Positions 17,662-27,741 of a stretch of 64,000 bases of DNA are shown one piece after another. The stretch spans positions 36,533 through 100,532 of the forward strand of contig JAEYQV010000130.1 of NCBI GenBank assembly GCA_023409835.1, given 5' to 3'. Source of the stretch: Bacillota bacterium. GTDB lineage: Bacteria; Bacillota; Clostridia; Lachnospirales; Lachnospiraceae. The notes below the pieces were generated by a model. That model was not told the origin of the DNA and ran no database searches. It saw only the letters and a program-made list of their open reading frames with translations. A program made the position numbers and the translations under genes. The first letter of the stretch is position 1. Each line of letters starts with the position of its first letter.

Positions 17662-18558
17662 TTAATGATAGGGATTGAAGCGTTTTCTGTATTCACTTGG
17701 GAGACACTGATTATATTCTTTAAAGACCTTATTAAAATGAGTGATGTTATTAAAGCCAACCCTCTCTATAATCAGCTCGATCTTTATATTAGTATCCCGA
17801 AGCATACCCGCGGAGATGAATACCCGAAGCTTCAGAAGATAACTGATAATCGTTTGTCCGGTAGAAGCCTTAAATTCCTTTGACAGAGTAGTTGGATTCG
17901 TATGAAACCGTTTCGCTAAGTCGCCAATGGTAATCTTTCTCCAGTAATTGTTATGTAGATATCCCAGCACGTCCTCAACTGTAAATCGGCTATTACTTAA
18001 AGTAGGGCTCACTTTCCTGGAACGGAAGGTCCGCTCGATTAAGAACAGCAGTTCCAGAAGATGGGTACGGGTTAAGCAGGGCCAGGAGTCACTTTGGATA
18101 AAAAGCTGCTCCGTCAAGCCTTTAAGGATATCCTTTATTCTTGAGCCTGTCTCTAAGTCAAGATATTTGAAGATACAATAGGTATCATTGTGAACAAAAA
18201 ACGGAAGGAGAAATTGCTTATCCTGAGAATCCGATAAGGTAAACCCTTCCTCACTATAGATATTATCTACAGTGATTCTATTGTTGATGGCGGAAGGCAG
18301 AAAGCATAATAGATGGAACCTACGGCAGGTAAAATTTATATTTTTTACCGTGTCCTTTTCGTTCAGGCATAGGACGGTCAAAGGATAAACGGTAAACTCG
18401 GTTTCATTTACTAACAGGTGTCCATTTCCCTCCTCAATAAATACCAGTCGATAGCAGTTATCATCCTCTGTCTCATACAGGAAGCGTTCTTCCTCGTAAT
18501 AATTAACCGGAGTGACATAGGCCGGGTAGAAATCAAGACCCCTGGTGCCGATCAACAT
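17662..18558 (-). CDS. AraC-family transcriptional regulator
   Basis: A 298-residue regulator with an N-terminal cupin-like sensing domain and a C-terminal double helix-turn-helix. The latter contains ITIGDLAKRFHTNPTTLSKEF and IIERVGFNNITHFNKVFKEY, the two expected motifs, ending CLPSEYRKRF. GGAAGGTGG precedes the ATG at 18556-18558. It could control the lipoprotein gene located 92 bases downstream on the same strand (inference); the ligand is unknown. Confidence 0.9.
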   Translation of the reverse strand: MLIGTRGLDFYPAYVTPVNYYEEERFLYETEDDNCYRLVFIEEGNGHLLVNETEFTVYPLTVLCLNEKDTVKNINFTCRRFHLLCFLPSAINNRITVDNIYSEEGFTLSDSQDKQFLLPFFVHNDTYCIFKYLDLETGSRIKDILKGLTEQLFIQSDSWPCLTRTHLLELLFLIERTFRSRKVSPTLSNSRFTVEDVLGYLHNNYWRKITIGDLAKRFHTNPTTLSKEFKASTGQTIISYLLKLRVFISAGMLRDTNIKIELIIERVGFNNITHFNKVFKEYNQCLPSEYRKRFNPYH

Positions 18559-18667
18559 GTTACCACCTTCCTCTCTTCATAATGTGAATATTTTCCTAAT
18601 TATATAATAATAAAAGATTTAATTCCACCAAAATTTGAGAAACATACAAGTAATATTCCGTAATTAT

Positions 18668-20203
18668 CTAGAACAGAGGTGCAAAAATCCGCATCACAGA
18701 GCTCAAAAGACGGATATACCAATGCCTGCTCCCGCAGTTCTGAAGTAATATCTCTTCCGATACCGCCATCGTATCCAGAAAATCCTTCTTAATATCCAGT
18801 ACAGCATCCTTCCGATACATCCATACCCCACATTCAAAATGCAGATACAGGCTGCGGTAATCTAAGTTCACGGTACCGACGATACCATAGCAGTCATCTG
18901 CTGCAAAGGCTTTGGAATGAATAAATCCGGGGGTATATTCGTAGATCCTGATTCCGCATTCGAGAAGAATCGGATAGAAGGAACGGGTCATCATATGAAC
19001 CAGCTTTTTATCGGGAATATGCGGCGTGATCAGCCTGACATCCACACCGCTCTTGGCTGCATTACAGAGGGCAGTCAATATCTCATTATCAATAATCAGA
19101 TAAGGAGTCATGATATAGAGGTATTTTGTCGCTTTGTTGATCAGGTTGATGTAAACTGTTTCGCCGACGCACTCCTGATCCAGGGGTGTATCGGCATAGG
19201 GTTGAAGATAACCGGTTTCGTCATGCTTTGGTATTACGGGAGCTTCAGTTTGGAAGAGGGAGACATCCTCCTTACTATGGCTTAGATAATTCCAGGTGGA
19301 CAGAAACATCACGACAAAGCTCCATACAGCTTGGCCCTTCAATAACACCACAGAATCCTTCCAATAACCGAATTTCTTCTTTCGATTGATATATTCATCT
19401 GCCAGGTTAATTCCTCCGGTAAATACGGTCTTACCATCAATCAATAATATCTTGCGGTGATCCCTGTTATTAATGCTGGCTGATACGATCGGAATAAATG
19501 GATTGAACACCTGACATTTGATACCGAGAGCATTCATCCTCTTATCAAAATGGCGAGGTAAGGTAAATACGGAACCTAAATCATCGTAAATCAGCCGGAC
19601 ATCAACTCCGCACCTTGCTTTTTCTACCAGAATTTCCAATACACTGTCCCAGAACACCCCCTTTTCAATGATGAAGAATTCCAGAAAGATATATCGTTCG
19701 GCTTTTTGTAACTCCTCAAGGATCACCGGATAGACTGCTTCACCGGGAGAATAATAGCTGCAGGAGCTGTTATCATAAAGCGGACATAGAGATTTTTGCT
19801 TTATATAGTTAGCCTGCAGATAGGCATATGGGCTTTCTTCCTTCAGCTTAAGCAATACCTCCTCCTGACGTTCCAGAGATTTCAGCTGCATTTTGGAATA
19901 GGCATTATCCAGCTTCTCATGCATCCGTCTACCACTTTTTTTACCTCCATAGAGCAGATAGACTATAATTCCAAAGAAAGGAAACGTAAAAATTATGATC
20001 AGCCAGGCAATCTTAAAGCCCGGGTTCATACGATTATTTACAATCCATAATACAGATACAATACTAATCAGATAACAGACCGTATAAAACAGAATCAGAT
20101 AATTTCGAAACTCCAGCAGCATGATGATCAGGGCTGTAATCTGAATCAATACGGTCAATACCAGGATAAAGGCTTTACTGAGTAACTGTTTGATATGCTT
20201 CAT
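18668..20203 (-). CDS. cls: Cardiolipin synthase (phospholipase D family)
   Basis: A 511-residue membrane enzyme that joins phosphatidylglycerol molecules into cardiolipin. Two N-terminal transmembrane helices (about 10-55) are followed by two HKD motifs: NRDHRKILLIDGKTVFTGG and FIHSKAFAADD with GTVNLDYRS. The length fits the family. GGAGG precedes the ATG (minus strand, 20203). The 213-base gap upstream to the divergent gene at 20417 holds AT-rich promoter sequence including paired ACATGT hexamers near 20229 and 20251. Confidence 0.95.
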   Translation of the reverse strand: MKHIKQLLSKAFILVLTVLIQITALIIMLLEFRNYLILFYTVCYLISIVSVLWIVNNRMNPGFKIAWLIIIFTFPFFGIIVYLLYGGKKSGRRMHEKLDNAYSKMQLKSLERQEEVLLKLKEESPYAYLQANYIKQKSLCPLYDNSSCSYYSPGEAVYPVILEELQKAERYIFLEFFIIEKGVFWDSVLEILVEKARCGVDVRLIYDDLGSVFTLPRHFDKRMNALGIKCQVFNPFIPIVSASINNRDHRKILLIDGKTVFTGGINLADEYINRKKKFGYWKDSVVLLKGQAVWSFVVMFLSTWNYLSHSKEDVSLFQTEAPVIPKHDETGYLQPYADTPLDQECVGETVYINLINKATKYLYIMTPYLIIDNEILTALCNAAKSGVDVRLITPHIPDKKLVHMMTRSFYPILLECGIRIYEYTPGFIHSKAFAADDCYGIVGTVNLDYRSLYLHFECGVWMYRKDAVLDIKKDFLDTMAVSEEILLQNCGSRHWYIRLLSSVMRIFAPLF

Positions 20204-20416
20204 AAGGCCTCCGTTCTGCTATAAAGGCTACATGTTTCAACGTTCATTTTTACATGTAATATATAGTATGATTTAGGACATTATATTCTATGACAATCCG
20301 TATGACTTTGCGATGCTGTTAAGTATTTATATATGAAAAATTAACGTATATCGTAATAGATAGTACGGAAAAGGGATACAATGTATTTTAGCTAATTATT
20401 ATAAGGAGGTAACGAA

Positions 20417-20611
20417 ATGATTGTAAATGGCAAGAATGCTTTTCAGGGCAGGAATAATAAGCGCCTGAATACGTGTAATCCGACGAACAACGAAGGTACG
20501 GCGGCATGGGCGAATTCCGACGAGCTTTATGATGTAGAATTGGTGAACAAGCCCTCCATAGACAAAGTGATTGATGCGAAGGATTGGGTAGATAACGGAA
20601 GCAAACTATAG
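20417..20611 (+). CDS. Small DUF3787-like protein, possible spore-surface protein
   Basis: A 64-residue hydrophilic protein with an excellent ribosome binding site (AAGGAGGTAACGAA). The GTAAWANSDEL stretch and the C-terminal VIDAKDWVDNG resemble the small DUF3787 family of Clostridia, annotated in Clostridioides as a spore surface protein (from memory). It ends 18 bases before the pyruvate:ferredoxin oxidoreductase start and is probably co-transcribed with it. Function is unknown. Confidence 0.7.
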   Translation: MIVNGKNAFQGRNNKRLNTCNPTNNEGTAAWANSDELYDVELVNKPSIDKVIDAKDWVDNGSKL

Positions 20612-20629
20612 AAAGAGAGGAGCTTAAGA

Positions 20630-23600
20630 ATGGCAAAGATTAAGATGTCCGTTGACGGTAATACAGCCTGTGCTTATGCGGCCTATGCGTTCACGGAAGT
20701 AGCAACAATATACCCTATTACACCTTCCTCCGGTATGGCGGAAGCGACGGATGAATGGGCTGCAAACGGCAGAAAAAATATGTTTGGTCAGGAGGTAAAT
20801 GTAGTAGAGCTGCAGTCAGAGGCAGGAGCCGCCGGCTCCTTCCACGGTTCTCTGCAGGGAGGAGCACTGACAACCACCTTTACAGCTTCCCAGGGACTCC
20901 TCCTAATGATTCCGAATATGTACCGATGTGCCGGTGAACAGCTGCCGGGTGTGATCCATGTCAGTGCCAGAGCAATAGCCACCCATGTGCTCAGTATCTT
21001 CGGAGATCATCAGGACGTTATGGCAACCAGACAGACCGGTTGTGCTATGCTTGCTTCCGGCTCTGTACAAGAGGTAGTGGACCTTACGCCGGTTGCACAT
21101 CTGTCAGCAATTAAGGGGAGTATGCCCTTTGTACACTTTTTTGATGGTTTTCGTACCTCCCACGAGGTTCAGAAGATTGAGGCACTGGAATATCGGGATT
21201 ATGCGGAAATGCTTGATATGGACGCAGTGAAGTCCTTCCGTGATCACGCATTATCACCGAACCATCCGGTTACCAGAGGGGCAGCACAGAATCCCGATAT
21301 CTATTTTCAGGAAAGAGAATCCGCAAATCATTTTTATGAGGATTTGATTCCGATTGTAGAAGAATATATGAAGAAAATGGAGCAATATACAGGCAGATCC
21401 TATCACCTGTTTGATTATTACGGAGCCGAGGATGCAGAATATGTAATTGTAGCCATGGGCTCCGTGACACAAACAATCGAGGAGACCATTGATTATTATA
21501 ACAGTAAGGGCGAAAAGTATGGACTCATAAAGGTACGTCTGTACCGGCCGTTCTCCAGCCTGCATTTTCTCCAGTGTGTTCCAAAAACAGTGAAGAAGCT
21601 TGCAGTTCTGGATCGGACGAAGGAGCCCGGTGCCGTCGGTGATCCCTTATATCTGGATGTCTGCACAAGCTTTATGACCACGGAGAAGAAACCGGTGATC
21701 GTCGGAGGAAGATATGGGTTGGCCTCTAAGGATACGACACCGGGTCATATTGCGGCAGTATTTGAGAATCTGAAGGAAGCAAAGCCGAAGAATTCTTTCA
21801 CAATCGGCATCATTGATGACGTATATAAGAGCTCTCTGAAGACGGTGGAGAATATTACGGTGGAACCGGAGGATAGAATCTCCTGTCAGATCTGGGGCCT
21901 TGGCTCCGACGGTACAGTCGGTGCCAACAAACAGGCAATCAAGATCATCGGAGATCACTCAGATCTAAATATTCAGGCTTATTTTGATTATGATTCCAAG
22001 AAATCCGGCGGTCTTACCATTTCCCATTTAAGATTCGGTAAGGAACCGATTCGTTCCGTCTACCTGGTTACCCATGCGAATTATGTGGCCTGCCATAACC
22101 AGTCCTATGTGAATAAGTACGATATGCTGCAGAGTCTTAAGCAAGGCGGAACCTTTGTATTAAATACGCAATGGGACCTGGAGGAGCTTGATATCAACCT
22201 GCCGGGAATCATGAAACGGCAGCTGGCTCAGAAGAAGGTTAATTTCTATACCATCAATGCGATTGGAATTGCAGAAGATATCGGGCTGGGTAATCGAATC
22301 AATATGGTTATGCAGGGTGCCTTTTTTAAGCTGACCAAGGTATTGCCGGAGGATGTCTATATCAAGGAGCTTAAGGCCGTTGTCAATAAGATGTATGGTA
22401 AAAAGGGCGAGAAGGTCGTTAAGATGAATCATGATGCAATCGATATGGGAATCGAAGCGGTCAAGAAGATCAGCATACCGCCGGAGTGGGCGAATTGTGA
22501 GCTTCAGGATGAGGATGGTATCGAAGAACCGGAATTCATTCGTAAAATCATGAGACCGATGTCAGAGCTCCGAGGAAATGAGTTACCCGTCAGTGCCTTC
22601 CTGGGTATGGAGGATGGAACGATTCCTGCAGGTACGACAGCCTATGAAAAGCGTGGTATTGCGGTCAATGTTCCGGAATGGGTTGAGGAACGCTGTATCC
22701 AGTGTAACCAATGTGCATTTGTATGTCCTCATTCGGTTATCCGTCCATTCCTGCTGAATGAGGAGGAGCTGAAGAAGGCACCGGAAACCTTCGTAACGAA
22801 GCCTGCTTCCGGCAGAGCCTTTGAGGGATTGCGTTATAAAATACAAATCAGTCCGATGGATTGCACCGGTTGCGGCAACTGTGCCGATGTATGTCCCGCC
22901 AAGGGGAAAGCACTGATTATGCAGCCAATCGGGACCCAGCTGCCCACACAGATACAAAACTGGAAGTTCGCCATGGAAGAGATTAGCTTTAAGGAGAATC
23001 TTCCTTATGGTCCTTCCTTTAAGGACAGCCAGTTTAAGGCTCCGCTGATAGAGTTTTCCGGTGCCTGCGCGGGCTGCGGAGAAACTCCCTATATTAAACT
23101 GGTAACCCAGCTCTTCGGAGAACGGATGATGATCGCCAATGCCACCGGCTGTTCCTCCATCTGGGGTGCTTCCGCACCTAGCTCCGCGTATACAATCAAC
23201 CGGGAAGGCAAAGGTCCCTCCTGGGCAAATTCCCTGTTTGAGGATAATGCGGAATTTGGCTATGGTATGTATTTGGCAACAAAGCAGCTCAGAGATAAGC
23301 TGGAGCGTAATATGCGCCTGCTGATCGATATGAATGTGGAGGAGAAGTTGAAGGAAGCCTTCCATGACTGGCTGCATTATAAGGAAGACAGCAAAGCCTC
23401 GGAGGAAGCCAGCCGTAAGATAATCGATGTTCTGGAGAACTTTGTTTCCACAGATGTAGAGATTGTACAACTGGTGGAGGAGATCAAGAATAACAAGGAC
23501 TACCTGATAAAACGATCGATCTGGCTGGTGGGAGGTGACGGCTGGGCTTATGATATCGGCTTCGGAGGTCTGGACCATGTGATGGCTTCCGGTGAGAATG

Positions 23601-24175
23601 TGAATTGTCTGGTATTTGATACGGAGGTTTACTCCAATACCGGCGGACAGGCCTCCAAATCCACCCCGACTGCTGCTATCGCGAAATTTGCAGCCTCCGG
23701 TAAGAAGCAACGAAAGAAGGATCTTGGCAGGATGATGATGACCTATGGTAATGTCTATGTTGCCCAGGTAGCAATCAACGCAGATAATGGGCAGCTAATC
23801 AAGGCATTAAGAGAAGCGGAAGAATATCCCGGGCCGTCTCTGATTATCTGTTATGCCCCCTGTATCAATCATGGTATTAAAGAGGGTATGGGCAGAAGTA
23901 TGGCAACGATTAAGAAGGCGGTTCAGGCAGGCTATTGGCATCTGTATCGTTATAATCCGGCTTTGAAGGAAGAAGGAAAGAACCCGTTTATACTGGACTC
24001 CAAAGAACCCACGGAGAGCTTCCGGGAGTTTATCCTGGGGCAGGTTCGTTACAGCTCGCTGGAAAAGGCCTTTCCTGAGCAAGCAGAGGAGCTGTTTACT
24101 CTGGCGGAGCAGATGGCAAATGAGCGTTATGAGACCTATCGACAGCTGGCATCAATCGGAGCGGCTTCCGAGTAA
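20630..24175 (+). CDS. nifJ: Pyruvate:ferredoxin (flavodoxin) oxidoreductase
   Basis: A 1181-residue single-chain enzyme oxidising pyruvate and CoA to acetyl-CoA, CO2 and reduced ferredoxin, the core of clostridial energy metabolism. Domain order is: N-terminal alpha domain with YPITPSSGMAE; transketolase-like and gamma domains; two 4Fe-4S motifs, C689IQCNQCAFVCP and C745TGCGNCADVCP; and the thiamine-diphosphate domain with GDGWAYDIGFGG near 969 and DTEVYSNTGGQ. The CAGCGET motif contributes the proximal cluster ligands. AGAGAGGAG precedes ATG 20630. Full length, no frameshift. Confidence 0.97.
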   Translation: MAKIKMSVDGNTACAYAAYAFTEVATIYPITPSSGMAEATDEWAANGRKNMFGQEVNVVELQSEAGAAGSFHGSLQGGALTTTFTASQGLLLMIPNMYRCAGEQLPGVIHVSARAIATHVLSIFGDHQDVMATRQTGCAMLASGSVQEVVDLTPVAHLSAIKGSMPFVHFFDGFRTSHEVQKIEALEYRDYAEMLDMDAVKSFRDHALSPNHPVTRGAAQNPDIYFQERESANHFYEDLIPIVEEYMKKMEQYTGRSYHLFDYYGAEDAEYVIVAMGSVTQTIEETIDYYNSKGEKYGLIKVRLYRPFSSLHFLQCVPKTVKKLAVLDRTKEPGAVGDPLYLDVCTSFMTTEKKPVIVGGRYGLASKDTTPGHIAAVFENLKEAKPKNSFTIGIIDDVYKSSLKTVENITVEPEDRISCQIWGLGSDGTVGANKQAIKIIGDHSDLNIQAYFDYDSKKSGGLTISHLRFGKEPIRSVYLVTHANYVACHNQSYVNKYDMLQSLKQGGTFVLNTQWDLEELDINLPGIMKRQLAQKKVNFYTINAIGIAEDIGLGNRINMVMQGAFFKLTKVLPEDVYIKELKAVVNKMYGKKGEKVVKMNHDAIDMGIEAVKKISIPPEWANCELQDEDGIEEPEFIRKIMRPMSELRGNELPVSAFLGMEDGTIPAGTTAYEKRGIAVNVPEWVEERCIQCNQCAFVCPHSVIRPFLLNEEELKKAPETFVTKPASGRAFEGLRYKIQISPMDCTGCGNCADVCPAKGKALIMQPIGTQLPTQIQNWKFAMEEISFKENLPYGPSFKDSQFKAPLIEFSGACAGCGETPYIKLVTQLFGERMMIANATGCSSIWGASAPSSAYTINREGKGPSWANSLFEDNAEFGYGMYLATKQLRDKLERNMRLLIDMNVEEKLKEAFHDWLHYKEDSKASEEASRKIIDVLENFVSTDVEIVQLVEEIKNNKDYLIKRSIWLVGGDGWAYDIGFGGLDHVMASGENVNCLVFDTEVYSNTGGQASKSTPTAAIAKFAASGKKQRKKDLGRMMMTYGNVYVAQVAINADNGQLIKALREAEEYPGPSLIICYAPCINHGIKEGMGRSMATIKKAVQAGYWHLYRYNPALKEEGKNPFILDSKEPTESFREFILGQVRYSSLEKAFPEQAEELFTLAEQMANERYETYRQLASIGAASE

Positions 24176-24232
24176 GACGTGCTGTCCGATTAGGGTAGTG
24201 TAAGTTAAAAGAATCAGTACGATTTCATATGG

Positions 24233-24299
24233 AGCTGTCTGTCTGGATACCGGAAACTAGGCGTATTTGCCATAGGCTTCCTGAAACCAGCGGACAGCT
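24233..24299 (+). other. Hairpin after pyruvate:ferredoxin oxidoreductase
   Basis: AGCTGTC (24233-24239) pairs with GACAGCT (24293-24299) and CTGG (24243-24246) with CCAG (24287-24290), but no T-tract follows, so termination is uncertain. The remaining gap 24176-24565 holds an alternating TA palindrome near 24330-24343 flanked by AATGAGG and CCTCTTATT, plus the promoter of the next gene. Confidence 0.45.
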
Positions 24300-24489
24300 T
24301 CAGCTTATGCTTCAAGATCAATAATGAGGGTATATATATACATTTCCTCTTATTCATCATACTTTTGGAAGCTTTGGAATGAATGGCGAGCCGGACCATT
24401 TTTAGTTAAAATATAAGGCATATTCTAGGGGGATTACTATTATTTACATGGAGAATAACGACAATCCTTATTTTCTTAATAAGCTTTTG

Positions 24490-24516
24490 TGGTATAATAA
24501 TATAGTCAGATATAAT
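24490..24516 (+). promoter_or_regulatory. Tandem -10 elements before the DUF6514-like gene
   Basis: TGGTATAAT (24490-24498) is an extended -10 and a second perfect TATAAT lies at 24511-24516. No convincing -35 sequence is seen. Confidence 0.45.
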
Positions 24517-24565
24517 CTTTTTAACAATAACTTTACCATAAAATTAAGAGAAAGGATGGGAGTGC

Positions 24566-24832
24566 GTGTTGGAACCATCAATTAAGTCAATTACGGTTAT
24601 TTTACAAGATGATGTCCAAGCAAGCTATAACTTGTTTTTTAAAAATGCTTTATACAGCCTGGAATGTTACATATCAGATGGTAAGCAAAAAGGGAATACA
24701 AACTATTACTTAGCAGAAAATATTACGGATGATGAAGGGGAAGCAGAAATGTTTCTTCGTAAAATAGCAAATGGAAAGGTTTTGCCGATACATATTAAGG
24801 ATTTAGTGGAGGATTACTTTAAAGATCGATAA
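24566..24832 (+). CDS. Small DUF6514-like protein
   Basis: An 88-residue protein starting at GTG 24566 behind AAAGGATGGGAG. The C-terminal pattern FLRKIANGKVLPIHIKDLVE resembles the end of the clostridial DUF6514 family (recalled, not searched). It has a predicted mixed alpha/beta sequence with no signal peptide or cysteine motif. It is monocistronic, with its own extended -10 promoter and a terminator 40 bases after the stop. Function unknown. Confidence 0.7.
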   Translation: MLEPSIKSITVILQDDVQASYNLFFKNALYSLECYISDGKQKGNTNYYLAENITDDEGEAEMFLRKIANGKVLPIHIKDLVEDYFKDR

Positions 24833-24873
24833 CAAGCGTCATTAAATCAAAGTCATTAAATCAACGAATAAAG

Positions 24874-24933
24874 ACTGAGCCAGCAGCTTGCCTTGACAGG
24901 ATGTCAACGAAAGCCGTAAGGTTCAGTTTTTTT
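24874..24933 (+). terminator. Rho-independent terminator
   Basis: ACTGAGCC (24874-24881) pairs with GGTTCAGT (24920-24927, one G-U), followed by seven T residues. Copy C of the palindromic element follows directly. Confidence 0.7.
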
Positions 24934-24970
24934 ATTGGCGGTTGGCTGATATAGGCAGACAATCCGGTTT
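24934..24970 (+). repeat. Terminator-associated palindromic element, copy C
   Basis: ATTGGCGGTTGGCTG, ATAT, AGGCAGACAATCCGGTTT. The left arm and right half match the consensus closely, with the central CCAC changed. Confidence 0.75.
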
Positions 24971-25069
24971 AATGACATCGTCGAGAAGCTGATCCCATAC
25001 AGTATGAATATTATTAGAAAGGTAGGGAAAATATAGGAGTATGGATAGAATTCGGAAAGAAGGAATGTT

Positions 25070-26533
25070 ATGGAGAATATCGTTAATTCGGCCCTACTGA
25101 AGGAACATTTCGCTAAGAGCAGTGATGTGCTGGTTCATCCGATTAAGGTAAATCAGAATAATCTGACTGTTCATCTGTTCTGTGTAGATGGCCTGGTCAA
25201 TGATGATTTGATTGATCAAAGCATATTAATGTTTCTAAAATTTGATCCTTACCTGGCAAACTGCGTTACGGAGCGGCAGATGATAGACTATCTGATGGAT
25301 GCCGGGACCTACCATGTATTTACCTCGGAGGAAACGGATTTAAGCAAGATAATTAAAAGTGTGTTAAGCGGTATGGCGGCTTTGATTTTTGACGGAGAGC
25401 AGAAGGCAATCATCTATGATATCCGTAAGTTTGATAAGCGATCCATTGAGGCGCCGGAAGAAGAAGGTGTTATGAAGGGTGCCAAGGATTCCTTCATTGA
25501 GGTTATGAGAACCAATACAGCATTAATCCGGCGGCGGATCCGTTCGGAATATCTTGTAGTGGAAAGCTTAACAGTCGGTAAGGTATCCAAAACAGATATG
25601 TCTCTGATCTATATCAGCAATATCGCAGATATGAATACGGTCAATAAGATCAGAGAGCTCATCAATAAGATTAACATTGATAATATCTCAACCCCTGCCT
25701 TCATCGAAGAATACCTGATCGAGAATAATAAGAGTATTTTCCCTCAGATTATGTATACTCAGAGGCCGGACCGGGTCTCAGCGAATCTATCCGATGGAAG
25801 AATTGCTCTGGTAGTGGATGGCTTACCGATGGTCTATCTGCTGCCCTGTCAGCTTGCGATGCTGATGCAGTCACCGGAGGACTATGCAAATCATTTCTTT
25901 GTAGGCTCCTCCTTAAGAATCATCCGCTATATTTCGATGATTGTTACTCTGTTTTTACCGGCCTTTTATATTGCTGCCACCACCTACCAGACCCAGATGC
26001 TTCCGGTACAGCTGGCCCTGTCTACACAGGAGGCGAAGAAGAATGTTCCTTTCTCTTCCTCCGCAGAGGTCTTGGTCCTGCTGATCGCCTTTGAGATATT
26101 GATTGAAGCAGGATTGCGCCTGCCAAAATCTGTCGGTACTGCCATGTCGATTCTGGGAGGTCTTGTTGTAGGACAGTCGGCAGTGGAAGCTAAACTGATT
26201 TCGCCGGCAGTGGTGGTTATCGTATCCCTGGCCGGTATCGCCGGATTTATCATGCCAAATCAGGATCTAAGCAGCGGTATCCGGTTGACGAGATTCATTC
26301 TGGCACTGTTGGCCTCCTGGGGAGGCTTCTTCGGTCTTGTAGCGGGACTGATTTTTCTGATTACCCATTTATGCAGTCTGGATAATTACGGGACCGCTTA
26401 TTTGTCACCGTTTGTGGATACGGAGGAACGTAATCATAAGGATACACTTTTCCGTTTTCCGATTAAGTACTTTACGAAGCGTCCAAAGGATATCGCTCCG
26501 GAAAACCAAGTAAAACAAAAGGAACAGGAATGA
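25070..26533 (+). CDS. GerA-family spore germination receptor, A subunit
   Basis: A 487-residue germinant receptor A subunit. The soluble N-terminal region (1-280) includes RTNTALIRRRIRSEYL, IYISNIAD and DGLPMVYLLPC; about five C-terminal transmembrane helices follow (YISMIVTLFLPAFYIA, SILGGLVVGQSAVEAKLIS, LASWGGFFGLVAGL). AAGGAATGTT precedes the ATG. It overlaps the C subunit by 4 bases (ATGA). A TGAATA at 25005-25010 could be part of a sporulation sigma-G promoter but the matching -10 is weak. Confidence 0.95.
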   Translation: MENIVNSALLKEHFAKSSDVLVHPIKVNQNNLTVHLFCVDGLVNDDLIDQSILMFLKFDPYLANCVTERQMIDYLMDAGTYHVFTSEETDLSKIIKSVLSGMAALIFDGEQKAIIYDIRKFDKRSIEAPEEEGVMKGAKDSFIEVMRTNTALIRRRIRSEYLVVESLTVGKVSKTDMSLIYISNIADMNTVNKIRELINKINIDNISTPAFIEEYLIENNKSIFPQIMYTQRPDRVSANLSDGRIALVVDGLPMVYLLPCQLAMLMQSPEDYANHFFVGSSLRIIRYISMIVTLFLPAFYIAATTYQTQMLPVQLALSTQEAKKNVPFSSSAEVLVLLIAFEILIEAGLRLPKSVGTAMSILGGLVVGQSAVEAKLISPAVVVIVSLAGIAGFIMPNQDLSSGIRLTRFILALLASWGGFFGLVAGLIFLITHLCSLDNYGTAYLSPFVDTEERNHKDTLFRFPIKYFTKRPKDIAPENQVKQKEQE

Positions 26534-27660
26534 TGCGGCAGATGAGAAAAACAGTCTTATTCATATTAATTCTAATTCCAATTCTTTTCGTGGGCTGCTC
26601 CCATGATATGAACCGGAGGGAAATCGATGAGATTAATTTTATACATGTTATGGGAATTGATTATCAGGATGGGGAATATACGGTATCTGCTCTATATAGC
26701 TCCGGCGGTGGCACAGATCCGGAAAGCGGAAGCGGCGGACCAGGGGAGGAGATAACGGAGGGCAAAGGAACCTCTCCTTACCAGGCTTTGGAGGATATCA
26801 GGCTGAAGAACAAGAAAACCATCTCGGTTGCTAATACCGGATACTTTTTGATCGGTGAACAGGCCGCTAAGAACGGTATTAAGGAATGTCTGGATTTTCT
26901 CTCCCGCGATGAAACGATAAAAATGGAGGCTCTGATTTATGTGGTTCAGCATTCCAGCGCCCTGGATTTTTTAAAGCAGGGACTGGAAAATCAGCAGACC
27001 ATCCATGAGGATCTGGAAGCTGTCAAACAGAAGCAGCTGGAGCTGATTACCAGAAATGATAATACCCTGGTCAATCTTCTGAATGAGATGAAGCAAAACT
27101 ACTCCAGTCTATTAATTCCGTATCTGGTTTCAGAAGCTAATAGTTTTTTAATCAAGGGCTATTCTGTGTTCGATCAGCTTAAGCTGAAGGACTACCTGGA
27201 TCTGGAAACCTCCAGCGGAGTGAATTTTGTGAAGGATATCGTTCGGGTATATCCGATTTATCTGGAGGACAAGGTGGGGCTTTCCCTATCCTATTCCAGT
27301 ACAAAGTTATCCTCCAAATTGAAAGGTAACAAGGTGAAGATTACCATTAAGGTTGATTTCGAAACCATGATTAAGGAGGTCAGAAACCAGAAGGAGGTAT
27401 TTACCAGAGATGGCCTTGAGAGACTTACTGAGGAACAGAATGAGTATATCAGAGGGATAATTGAGAAGGCAGTGAATTATTCGGTTACAACCGGGCTTGA
27501 TATCCTTCAGATTGCCCGGCTGGTGGAGAATCAGCATGTAGCAAAGTGGAAGGAGCTTGAACAGGGCTGGACAAAGAATGTTTCGGATATTGAATATGAG
27601 TATGTTGTTCAGTCAAAGATTGCAAAATCCTTCATCCTTGGGGATGAGAATTATAAATGA
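26530..27660 (+). CDS. Ger(x)C-family germination lipoprotein, C subunit
   Basis: A 376-residue lipoprotein of the germinant receptor. The signal peptide ends in the lipobox FVGC with C23. The mature part has the family features DEINFIHVMGIDYQDG and, at the end, a WKELEQGW helix. It overlaps the A subunit (ATGA), so translation is coupled; ATG 26533 is an alternative start. Order A-C-B matches gerK-type operons. Confidence 0.93.
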   Translation: MMRQMRKTVLFILILIPILFVGCSHDMNRREIDEINFIHVMGIDYQDGEYTVSALYSSGGGTDPESGSGGPGEEITEGKGTSPYQALEDIRLKNKKTISVANTGYFLIGEQAAKNGIKECLDFLSRDETIKMEALIYVVQHSSALDFLKQGLENQQTIHEDLEAVKQKQLELITRNDNTLVNLLNEMKQNYSSLLIPYLVSEANSFLIKGYSVFDQLKLKDYLDLETSSGVNFVKDIVRVYPIYLEDKVGLSLSYSSTKLSSKLKGNKVKITIKVDFETMIKEVRNQKEVFTRDGLERLTEEQNEYIRGIIEKAVNYSVTTGLDILQIARLVENQHVAKWKELEQGWTKNVSDIEYEYVVQSKIAKSFILGDENYK

Positions 27661-27741
27661 AGAGAGTGGAGCCGGCAACTCACTTGGTATGCATACTTGC
27701 CGTACAAAATCTGAGGTGTTAAAGCAGAATGGAGACCAACT

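Noticed and set aside
22583..23710. A 375-codon open frame on the minus strand inside the pyruvate:ferredoxin oxidoreductase gene
   Set aside because: It is antisense to conserved, fully explained coding sequence, has no ribosome binding site and no recognisable protein family.
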